Assembly (NCBI GenBank): GCA_907163345.1
Contig: CAJQUN010000024.1
Coordinates: 434,001-498,000 of the forward strand
Length of the DNA: 64,000 nucleotides
Reading direction: 5' to 3'
Origin: Haberlea rhodopensis
Taxonomy: Eukaryota; Streptophyta; Magnoliopsida; Lamiales; Gesneriaceae
The notes under the pieces are model-generated. The model had not been told where the DNA came from. It made no database searches and saw nothing but the letters and a program-made list of their open reading frames with translations. Position numbers and translations under genes: made by a program. Shown one piece after another: positions 36,300-46,277 of this stretch. Positions within the stretch are counted from its first letter, which is position 1, and each line of letters begins with the position of its first letter.

Positions 36300-38169
36300 C
36301 TATCCCACCTCTAAAGTCCATATTTTTATCGATTAATTGCAGGTTTTTGGAGTCTATTGGTGCAAGGAAGCAAGTTTAGGGGGGTTGCATCAAAGTGGTC
36401 TAGCTTAGCCAACCAAATCGAAAATTCTTCATCTAAGGGTTGGGTCTATACTGATGCGGAGGTCCCTATCATCATATTCTCAACATACCCATGAGCATGA
36501 GATGGGCGACGATTACTGACGATCGTCGTCGCAGGTAGGTGTGTTGTCCCTTATGTTATATGTTGTATGGTACATTGAGGACAATGCACGATTTTAAGTT
36601 TGGGGGGGTGTTTAAACATTGAAGATGTTTTGTTTCCTGGATTCCTATGTGTGTTTTGTTTTGTGTTTTTTTTTTAGTCATTTTTTTGTTCTTATTGTGT
36701 CATAAGTCGTGATTTGAAGTAATTGTGAAGGCCGATGATGAAGAATTGAGCTTATTTGTGAAAATTTTTAAAATTTTTGTTCACTTTGCTCTTGAGTTTC
36801 TCACATTCATGCACTAGAGACCATGACCATTTGACTATTTAAAGTTGAGTTGAATGAACACAAATATGATATAGGCAATTCTTGATAATATTTTGGGTCT
36901 TTATTCATTGATATAAATTTGCCATAGTAGCCCCTTTGAGCTTAAACGTAAAAGAATGAGGATTGAATTGTTGCATTATGTTTTAGAATCTCATTCAATT
37001 TTGCTTCTTATATCACCTTGCTTTTGAGATACTAATTGAGCACATTGGTCATACCATATAAGCTATTTGTGAATTGAGAATAGTCTAGAACTTGCTTTAG
37101 TACCCTTTGAGGCGAAATACGGATGTTATGTGGCTTAGGAATGATTTAGGCAATTTTTGATTCGTTTGAGCCTTTGAAGCCACCAAATGACATCACTTTT
37201 TATCCATAGTTGCCCTTTTGAGCTTATTGAAAATCGAATGGCATGTGCTTAGGCACATAATAACCCCCATTCGGCATTATTTCAAAATCCCACATCGACC
37301 ACCTTGTTGAAAGCTTATACACTATTTCCTACCCTCAAGTGAGTAAGACCCATATTGCACTTTACAATTTCAAATATCCCCCCATGTTCCTAATTGAAAA
37401 AATAAGAAAGGGGATAATAATGAAAAAAAAAAAAGGGAATGAATGCATAAAAAGATTGTTGAAGAGGTGAAGAAATAAGTGATGGAAAGAATGAGAAAAT
37501 AATGAGGTGAATGATGAGGCGGATGAGAAAGGAGGGTGAATCCAAAATTTGAAAGAAAAAAAAAATGATGAATCATCGATAGAAGGAATCGAAATTGAGA
37601 TGAGAGTGTGCATCATGGTTAATATGACTTACTCACTTGTTTTGAAATTCCTATCTTTTTATTGTAGCCATGAGCCAAGGCCTTACATTATAATCCAATT
37701 AAGACCTATTGACCGAGCCACATTCGTCTAATATACTAGTGGAGAAGGTTATGAATAGTAAGCTTATGGACACTCGAGAAACATTTGTAATGCATATGGT
37801 TTTGACATTCACACACGCACATCTCATTACTTTGATTGGATGCATTGTTCACTGTTTGTCAAGGTTATACTCCTTTTTATGAACAATGCAAATGAACCAA
37901 TACACCTTGCAAAGTCCTATTGATTTGTGTGAGTAAAGATTGCTTTAATGGTTAAATGGAAGTGGTGACACACACACTTGAGAACTCTTGAGTAGACTGA
38001 TATGCATACTTGACTTAAAATTTTTAGACAATTGATCTTCGAGGCCAATTTGCAATTATAACATTTCATGACTTGCGTTAGTAGTGTGTTTTCTTTTTCT
38101 CTTTTATTTCTTAGTCTTTTTCCATTTCTATTTTGCTCGGGACTAGCAAAAGTTTAAGTTTAGGGGGTT
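36300..38169. other. 3' non-coding interior of E5
   Basis: Gene-free sequence typical of Athila-like 3' regions, with G-rich runs (TTTGGGGGGG near 36600; TTTAGGGGG at 38159-38167, the likely polypurine tract). Long frames here are low-complexity artefacts. Confidence 0.6.
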
Positions 38170-39637
38170 TGATAAGTGTATTTTATACACTTATATTTCT
38201 TCTTATTTTGCATGATTTAGTGTTGGTATTCGAGCAGAATTACGTCTTTTGTTGTTGTTCTGTGTTGTTTTGCAGGAATCCAAGGAATTAAGCATTTTAT
38301 TACTAAAAGATGATGAGAAATACATAAATGTGACAATAATTCAAATTGGGACTCAACGGTGAAATAATCATGCACCGGGACAGAATACATGGCGTTCGGA
38401 CACCACTACAACATTTTAATAAAAAGACATTCACGTGTGGATAACCACTATATTTGTGAAGGAAAGATTGGGGAACTGACCAATTAGAGGACAAGTGGAG
38501 AAGATATAGCAGATTTTATTGGAATGGAAAGATAGATATTAGAAGATTAGAGGAGATTTTCTTTGACCAAGAAAATCACACGAAAAAAAGAAGATACATT
38601 CAGATTTTAAAAGGAAAGAAGATTTACGTGCAGAATTAGAGAGGATAAGAAGGGAACTTCACGTACAGTAAAGGGAAGGACTTAAGCGTGAGGTGGAAGG
38701 GAGATTGACGTAATAAAAGAAGCAACAGAGGAGACGTGAACGGGGATTCACGAACGTAAACCAGTGAAGAGAAGAGCAGCGAGAAAGAGGCAGAAGACCG
38801 CGAGCTAAAGAGAAGGGGAGGAGATCATTCGAGGCGGCGCGCGTACAACGAAGGGTAGAGATTTTGACGACGGAGAAGAAGACGGCAACTACCGGGGACG
38901 GAGGGCCATCATCCAATTCGTTTGATTATCTCTTCCCTTATGTTTATGATGATTAAAGACATGTCTATGTGTTTATTTAATGTATTCATGAACTAATTTA
39001 TTATTCTAGAGTTAGACGGATCTTGACTTGAAGTTTATTTGGATTTCCATATGGTTTATTTATGTTTTCCTGTTCTTAATGCTTTTAATCTACTGGCCAT
39101 GGATTGAATGATTCCATATTCGTGATCTATCACTCGGGAGAGGGGGTTGTGAATAGGAAAGAAGGAATTCGTATCGTGGTAGTTATATTGTTCGGAAGGC
39201 CTATAACTCCATAGAAGTCGTCAAAGGAATTACTGCGCTTTTACAATTGTTTGATAATTAATCTTAGATAGGGATATCAAGATTAATGTTAGATAATTAC
39301 TTCTGCTTAACACCCGGGAGGGGGAGTAGAAACAAATAAGAATTCTCGGCTAGTAAACTAGGAAAACACGACATAGTGGATAGTTGAGTGAAGTCGAACC
39401 TCTAGAATCCGTTCTCATTGATTTTCTCCACTTAAATTCTTCATCTTGCTAATTTATCTTATTTTAGTAGATTAATATAATAATTATGCTATCGGTTATC
39501 TAAATAAAGTCGAGACTATTCTAATTACAGTACTTGGTGTAACTTAATTTTCAATCCCTGTGGGTTCGACATCCGTATTTTAAAATTCTATACTAAAACT
39601 TGACACCGTACACTTGAGGTACGTTTCACACGCATCA
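38170..39637 (+). repeat. 3' LTR of E5
   Basis: 1468 bp, almost identical to 33291-34758. Confidence 0.95.
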
Positions 39638-39997
39638 CTCAGCTAACGCAGATCGTAGATTTCCTTCAGGAGATTGCTGCTGACAAAAAGGGGGAAAAGA
39701 AGAAGGATTTCAAGCCAGCTCAGCAGTCCTCGGCGAAGAAGTAGATGTCTGTATGAGTCTGACATGTAAATGTATTCATCAGACTTATCAATAAAATCAG
39801 AGTCTTTCAATCGCATATCTGAGTCTTATTCATTTATTTTGAACACAACGACTTAATCGATCTGAACGACAACTTATAGTGTTCATTTATTTCGAACGAG
39901 AAGATTTAATCGATCTGAAAGAATACCCTTCAAAGAATTAAAAGACTTTATAAGAGGACATAGAAGCTAGGTTTTGTCATCATCAAAAGAGGGAATT

Positions 39998-40668
39998 TGT
40001 TAGTTCCAGATTTTAAAGATGACAAACAGATCAGACCGATCGAGCCATGAAGCCATGTCAAAGCAGATCAGACCGATATAGTCTATCGCAAAATCAGAAC
40101 GGATCGATGCAAACCAGTCTGACCAGATCGAAGCACAGCTCAGCTTAATAAAGATCAGATCAGAGCAAACAAAGTTAAATAAGCTTCGTCCTTCGTTCCG
40201 AATAATTAACGGCTATTTATTGAAGCATTTAATGATGCATTTAATGCTGAAAAAGACCAAGGACTGAAGATTACCTTAAAAGGTAGACAAATGAGAGTCT
40301 ACCTGACAAACGTCGAAAGCAGAGACCGGAAGGGAAAGTGCCTGAAAGAAGAAGACTGAAGCTTGTTCAGAGAATGGACAGAGTCAAGAGTTGCACAGAA
40401 AGGGAGACGTAGAAGGAATTGCCTTCGAACTTCCAGAAACGCATCTTGTCTATTTACATTCTGTATTGCGTTACACTCTATAAGCCATCAAGCCGTTCTT
40501 ACTAGCCAAGAACAGACCGTTTCCGCACTCTCATATTCGATGGTCTGTTATGCTTCAAGGTTGATTAAGTCATAGATTTCACTCACTAACATGAGAGAAA
40601 TCAATAAGGATTAATTTTAAAGGAGTGTTCATTCACCACCCTCTAAACACTCCAGTCCGATCCTAACA
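39998..40668 (+). repeat. 3' LTR of E2, internally deleted
   Basis: 671 bp, TGTTAGTTCC...GATCCTAACA. It lacks about 420 bp present in the 5' LTR, including its TATA box; the join is at about 40400. The polypurine tract CAAAAGAGGGAATT precedes it. Confidence 0.9.
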
Positions 40669-41147
40669 GAGATGAAGAAAATAATTCATTGAAAAATGAA
40701 TTAAGTTCTTTGAAGAAAACTTTTTGCAAGTTTAGTGATAGTAGTTTAAAGATGAATGAATTGCTTGGCTTGCAACGTTGTAGCTTCGATAAAGCTGGAC
40801 TAGGCTTTTCAAGCAAATCTAAAACATTTTCAAGCTTGTTGGCTAAAGCTAAGCATAATTCTCCTACTTGCACTTATTGTTGTAAAGATGGTCATACAAA
40901 TAATAAATGTAGATTTGCTAAAAACCAATACCAACCTAACAAGAGGTGGAAATGGATTCCAAAGGCATTGATGGAAGCTAACTCGCAAGGACCCAAAAAT
41001 CAAATGGGTACCAAAGAATCCCAAATCAAAAATTTGTTTTGTAGGAACAACAAAGGGATGGAGGATGAAGGCACTAGTACCTCAAGGGAGGAAATCATCT
41101 TATGCACTACAATAGAAGAAGCGGGAGGTAAAGGACCGATGATATGA
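40669..41147 (+). pseudogene. E3 gag, second part
   Basis: The frame resumes directly after the E2 3' LTR: NSLKNELSSLKKTFCKFSDS and a zinc-binding CTYCCKDGHTNNKC (about 40868-40909), then NKRWKWIPKALMEANSQGPK. This layout is usual in the C-terminal part of Copia gag polyproteins. It ends at a TGA at 41145. No pol gene follows. Confidence 0.75.
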
Positions 41148-41990
41148 ATTCATTCTTATCATCCAAGGTAAATTTATTTTTTGAATTATAATTGTGCATT
41201 TAAAAAAAGGGCAATTCAAAATTTCATTGGCACAAATTAATTGTGACCAATAAATAATGAAGCTCAAAATTCATTGATAGTAAAATTCATTTTCCCTTAG
41301 CATATGGGTATCTAAATTGGTTTAATGCATGATGTATGATTATCTCATCATGGTAAATATCTTGATGTGCCATGAATTCACTTTGAATTTGAAATGTGCA
41401 ATTATGTGATTAAGCATGCTATAATTGCTTGGATGCTCAATCTTGGATCATAGTAAAATGGATATAACGCTATTATGACCTTAATGATTTTCTTATCATC
41501 ATTACCTTATCAAATGATGCTTTGAGAATTTTAATGTCTATTGGGCATGAGAGCATGAACTCTTAGCAGAACATATGCACACTTTGCACATCTAGAATTC
41601 ATTATTGATTGCCTTAAACGCATGTTTGTTTTTCCTCTCAATGATTTAATCATATGCTTGTTATGACTCTTACATGCTTGATGAGGAACCTGTGTAAATT
41701 GTTAGACTATGGATATATGTCAACATATACTTGTGCCATGATTATTTGAATTTTGTGCTTTTTGATTATCACAAAAAGGGGGAGAATTTTGTGATAAACT
41801 TGAAGCTTAATACATGCATGATTTGAGGGGGAGAGCTTAATACATGCATGGTTTGAGGGGGAGAGTTTTTGTATCATGCTTTACTTGTATGTGCTATGCA
41901 ATTGTTAAGGGGGAGTCTTGTTCACTCACATTTCATGAATATTACATATTCAAGTTTATCAAGTTTTGTGAGCATCAAAAAGGGGGAGAT
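41148..41990. other. 3' interior of E3 with several polypurine runs
   Basis: No gene. Purine runs AAAAAGGGGGAGA (41773), GAGGGGGAGAG (41825 and 41856), AAGGGGGAG (41908) and AAAAAGGGGGAGAT (41977-41990) lie within 220 bp. The last one directly precedes the 3' LTR and is the likely functional polypurine tract. Confidence 0.75.
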
Positions 41991-43229
41991 TGTTGAGCCT
42001 TAAATGCATTGTTGAGTTTAATGCTTAATTTATCTCCGAATTATTTATGAGTTTTGATGATCAACAAAACTTGGTTTTGTTATACTAATGTGTCTATTTA
42101 GTGTACAGGTTTAGATGATTGAAAAGTGGATTGTTTGAAGAAAATCAAATTTGCAAGGACTGGCAAGATCGCCCCAGGTGATGGTGATCATCTCCCCAGG
42201 CAATGGCAGCCACTCAAGCCCTCGCCACACTCATCGACTGAAGCGACGCCGAGGACCGCGCGCATGGGGAGATCGCCTGAGGCGATGGCTAGATCGCTTG
42301 AGGCGATGAAGACTTCGTTTGAGGCGATGAAGATTTGTGATCATCCGAAGCTACGGCATTATTTTTTGATAACGATCGCCTGAGGCGATGTGTGCAAGAT
42401 TTTGACCATTGGGACGCGGCGATGGTGATCGCCCGAGGCGATGGCTGAGGCGATCTTGGAGTGATTCAAGCCTTATGTGTAGCAACGGCTAGTAGGAACC
42501 TTGGGGACCTTCTACACTATCAATATGGATGTTTTGGGGCATTTTGCAGACAAGAAACAAGTCTATAAACTACAAGAAAGCTTTGCTCATTCAAATTTAT
42601 TCTAGCATTGCAAACTTCATACATTTGTGTTGTATTGGAGTTTTTTTGTGTGAAGAGCTTGTATTCTTCGTGTCGTTACACCGTGAATGTGTTATTTGAT
42701 TTATTGTAATGTCCTCCAACACCGACGCAAGTTGGAAAATTGTATAAGTCATCAACAAGTGAAGTTGGTGCAAGTGTGTGGCTATCCTTGGAGCCCTTAA
42801 GGCCAAGAAGACTCGTGAAGAGTGTGGGTAACTCGGGAAGAGTTTTGTGTGGCTATCCTTGGAGCCCTTAAGGCCAAGAAGACTCGTGAAGAGTGTGTTG
42901 CTCGTGAAGAATTGTTTACTCGGGAAGAGTGTGTTGTGGCTAACTTGGAGCCCTTAAGGCCAAGATCAAAAGTTATTCTAGTGGAACCTCGGTTGGAAGT
43001 TATCTACCCAGGAAGAGGAGACGTAGGCGATTCATCGCCGAACTTCTATAACAAATTCTCTTGGTCTTTATCGTTTTATTTAATTTACGCATTTATTTAT
43101 TTCTTCATTTTGTTTATTTGTCGATTGACTTAAAGTCTTCCGCAGCGTAAACTCGACTATTTTGCAAATTCATTTTAAAACGCTACAGTAACCAAGAAAC
43201 CTCGTTCACCCCCCTCTTCGGTTTCAACA
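41991..43229 (+). repeat. 3' LTR of E3
   Basis: 1239 bp, TGTTGAGCC...TTTCAACA, matching the 5' LTR; it has the same palindrome cluster (about 42170-42455). The target duplication ggact follows. Confidence 0.92.
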
Positions 43230-43553
43230 GGACTCAACTTCTGCAGATATCATATCGCTTAGCTGCACTCTATTAATCTGCTAAATTTACCCAAAGATCG
43301 TTTACTTATACTTCTGAGATATTCAGATTTATCAAGGTCTTTTGAAATTAAAACAGTACACCATTACATTTGGAAAGAAAGCAGCCTTGTGCTAAACTTG
43401 TCCACTTGCTCGATTCATTCTTTTCTGGTTTATCATTGCTTCCAATGAGCTATGTACATAAAGAAATGTCAAGTTAAAGAATGTTTCAATGTCATTTGTT
43501 GGTCCAATTAGATTGCTCCATTCCAAGGTTTCATAGAAAAGTGATGGATTCAT

Positions 43554-43555
<2 letters not shown>

Positions 43556-43601
<46 letters not shown>
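43556..43601. repeat. TA microsatellite
   Basis: 46 bp of pure TA. Confidence 0.95.
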
Positions 43602-43605
<4 letters not shown>

Positions 43606-44537
43606 GATCAATTATTAAAGCAAGAAGGTGAAGTCAAACAAAGTTGGCCAGGATTAAGAGAGACAATTTGGCATTTCGTGGGCAATAACTACACTACACC
43701 AATTGAATTTTACCACTACTTATTCCAAAATTCGTCACATAAACTAAGATAGAAAAAAACATTAAGTCCCACTTCTCCTTCCCCTAAATATAATTTTAAT
43801 TTATAGTCACTGATTTTGAATGCGGTCATTATAGAAAATTATCAATAATAATATTATTTTATATATTAATACACCTTCCAATATTTATAGTTTGAAATTC
43901 AAGAATCCGAAATAAATATCCAAGATATTATTTTTAGGTTCAGTTGTCCAAAAGGATACAATCCAATCCAATCAATTAATTGAACTCTTATCATTTAGTT
44001 TGTTTAGGAATTACTTCCCTCCACCGGGTGTGAGATAGCATCAAAAAATCCGATGTGGTATCCGATGTGGGGCCGATCGACACAAAATGTGGTGTGGGTC
44101 CCACACCCAACATTGTGAAACACCCAATCTATTAATTGAACTCTTAAAAAATTATTTTTATCGATTTTAATTCATCATTAATCTTAATATATTAAGTCAT
44201 AAAATAATGCTGTTATCCTTCAAACAAATTAGCCAAAGGGTTTGACAAGAAACTATCAATTTTTCGACATGTTGAATATTTATATATAAATATTAGTAGA
44301 AAATGTTTTTTTAAAGAAGAAAATTAATTTTATGGGCCATACACACGTGAATAAAAAAAATATTTTTTTGGTACAAGGTTGAATCAATATATATAAAAAA
44401 GGCATTGGCCATGCTTGACTTAAGAATGCCAATTTTGACTTAAGAATATATCACATTAAATGCTATAAAATTTAGACATTATTATTTATTTTAAAAGGTG
44501 TCGTTTTGGCTACTCATTCATGGTCAAATAAAGTAAA

Positions 44538-44543
<6 letters not shown>

Positions 44544-44616
<73 letters not shown>
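44544..44616. repeat. TA microsatellite
   Basis: About 73 bp of pure TA. Confidence 0.95.
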
Positions 44617-44618
<2 letters not shown>

Positions 44619-45749
44619 ATTAAAAAATAATTTGTCATTAGATTAAATGCATGAATATAGCCGCCTACCATTGTAGTCAAAGTATGTTATCTGATAAAGG
44701 AAATTATAAATTACGTCAGCGGACTTGCTTGTTTAATTTAGGAATATTATTTCGTTGGAATACCTTGTAGTTGGGAATTATTTTCCCTATAATATTGACT
44801 TTAGACCACCTAATAATTTTTGACAAAAATGTTTGAATCATACAAAATATATAAATATTTTGTGAATGGAACTTGTCAATTTACTAAAATTTATAGCTAT
44901 TCGTAAGTAGTAGCCATGTAATTCTAATATTTTAAACAATATAGTTGTACAATTTTCAGTCGGGACGGTTATTGGTCGCAAGAAATTTAAATCAAGATAT
45001 TATTTAAATTAATTTCCACTTTCATGATTTTAACTTTATGATTACTGATAACAATAGTTTATTTCAAAACACAAGCTCAAAAGAAAGATAATTTGACAAT
45101 AATTTTATATCCTGAGATAATTGTATCGTAAAATAGATATATAATCATAAAAAATTATGTGAGGAAAATAAATAATTTCTATTTCTAAATAGTATATTGA
45201 AATAACAATATATATATGCGGTGAAATTTTGACTTCTATAGTATATTAGAGTTAAATAACCACCTACTTCAAATATGTACCAATTAATTATAAAAATTCA
45301 TCTACAAGATTCTAACTTTTAAAATGGTCTTTAATTTTGTTAATAAATATTATTAGAAACCGAAAAATATCGTTATATATATATATGTGTGTGTATATAT
45401 ATATATATGTAATGTGTGCATATACTAATTAAAATAAAAACATTTAAGTATTTTAATTTTGAGACTAATAAATACTTCCACATAATATAGTGAGAGAAAA
45501 TTATTATTTCATATGGACAAAATAAAAATAAAAAGAACTCTATTGTAAAATAATATTATATTCTTTGACATGGCATGAAACTACCCCTATTTTTAAAAAA
45601 AATTCCACTAGATTTTGAAAAATATATCCTCATGCAACTTACAATTTCTTTTTGAAAGATAATTATTTTTGTATAAAAATCGTATTACTCAACTTATGCA
45701 TTTTTATTTTTTATTATTTAGTATTTAGTATTTATGTTTATTGTTTATT

Positions 45750-46103
45750 TATTGGGGTTTAATAATTGCATTTGTTTTGTGATCGGTGGAACACATGACG
45801 TTTGTATCAGTGTATGGTTGAAAAGATTAAAGTTGCGACATTACCCTTAACTATAGCTATTGGTAAAAATGGTAAGCACTCGATCCAACAATTGATATAA
45901 GAGCTAAGGTCGCGTGTTCAATTCTCATGAGTTACAGATAATACAAATATTGGGGGGAGAGATTGTTGAGGTTCAACAATTATCTCTACTTTGTGATCGG
46001 TCGAACAGGTGGCGCTTGTGCCAATATATGATTGAAAAGATTGAAGTTGCGTCAGTATTCTCAACGATAATTATTAATAAAACGGTAAGTGCTCGATCAT
46101 TAA
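45750..46103 (+). mobile_element. TRIM-like miniature LTR element next to PHYLLO
   Basis: Two diverged LTRs of about 140 bp (45750-45890 and 45964 to about 46103) share TTGTGATCGGT, TGATTGAAAAGATT-type and GGTAAG(C/T)(A/G)CTCGATC blocks. The 73 bp between them hold only a primer binding site-like ATTGATATAAGAGCT (45891-45905, near TGGTATCAGAGC) and a polypurine tract TTGGGGGGAGAGAT (45950-45963). This is the layout of terminal-repeat retrotransposons in miniature. A third LTR copy lies at 14508-14629. No clear target duplication is readable. It ends about 175 bp before the PHYLLO start codon. Confidence 0.75.
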
Positions 46104-46277
46104 TTATTATTATTTATTATGAGCGAATGGATAAAGAAATACTGTTTGAAACAACAGAGGAACGAGGCAAGAAAGTTTCCATTTGGACCAGAATATATAG
46201 AATGCCTCCCTCCAACTCCAACTCCAACTCCAACCTTTCTTCTCTTTGTGATCAGCTTCACTTCAAATCCATTAAAA

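Larger units (their letters stand above)
33291..39637 (+). mobile_element. E5: Athila-like Gypsy element, gag only, recent
   Basis: Two 1468-bp LTRs (33291-34758 and 38170-39637), TGATAAGTG...ACGCATCA, with the target duplication ctcag at 33286-33290 and 39638-39642. The sequence after the 5' LTR, TTTTTGGCGCCGTTGCCGGG, is the primer binding site style of Athila-type Gypsy elements. The interior (3.4 kb) holds a gag-like gene but no pol. A palindrome cluster lies at 36045-36226, and a polypurine run (TTTAGGGGG) precedes the 3' LTR. The LTRs differ at only a few bases, so insertion was recent. It needs another element's enzymes to move. Confidence 0.92.
30921..39744 (+). pseudogene. Third ORF of E2, split by E5
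   Basis: The reading runs 30921-33290, then 39638-39744 after E5. The expected start codon reads ACG at 30921. The N-terminal part matches E1's third ORF: FLECGAVVYESEIRELFTNV and FGLPTTGLSDF (E1: LPSTGLTDF), then GKAGSYDAVT and MSSIHSGLKMNWSAILF. A proline-, serine- and threonine-rich middle (31720-31990) and a charged helical end (32730-33290, likely coiled coil) follow. Past E5 it closes with LTQIVDFLQEIAADKKGEKK and a TAG at 39742. No membrane segment or signal peptide is visible. Stops near 31026, 31312 and 31811 and frame changes break it. Function unknown. Confidence 0.75.
19236..40668 (+). mobile_element. E2: Copia element with gag-pol and third ORF, split by E4 and E5
   Basis: The order on the plus strand is 5' LTR (about 19236-20337), primer binding site, gag, [E4], protease, integrase, reverse transcriptase, RNase H, third ORF [split by E5], polypurine tract and 3' LTR (39998-40668). 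Minus the inserts it is about 10.2 kb. The LTRs end GATCCTAACA like those of E1, so the two families are related. The left edge is worn: the first ~13 bases of the LTR (TGTTAGTTCC...) are not recognisable. No target duplication can be read for this reason. The coding genes have stops. Confidence 0.9.
16961..43229 (+). mobile_element. E3: outer Copia-like element, gag only, carrying the nested E2, E4 and E5
   Basis: The two LTRs (16961-18164 and 41991-43229) start TGTT and end CAACA. The 5-bp target duplication ggact is intact at 16956-16960 and 43230-43234. Without E2 the element is about 4.8 kb. Its interior holds a gag-like gene (18212 to about 19235, then 40669-41147) and AT-rich sequence with several polypurine runs, but no protease, integrase or reverse transcriptase. 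It would need enzymes from another element to move. Confidence 0.9.
43235..45749. other. AT-rich intergenic DNA
   Basis: No gene seen. It holds TA microsatellites at 43556-43601, 44544-44616 and about 45374-45410, and a GATGTGG/TGTGGTG-rich patch near 44030-44120. Confidence 0.6.

Noticed and set aside
46119..46277. Upstream in-frame ATG for PHYLLO
   Set aside because: It would add 53 residues with a TP repeat from a CCAACT microsatellite, starts only about 15 bp past the TRIM, and has a poorer start context than 46278.
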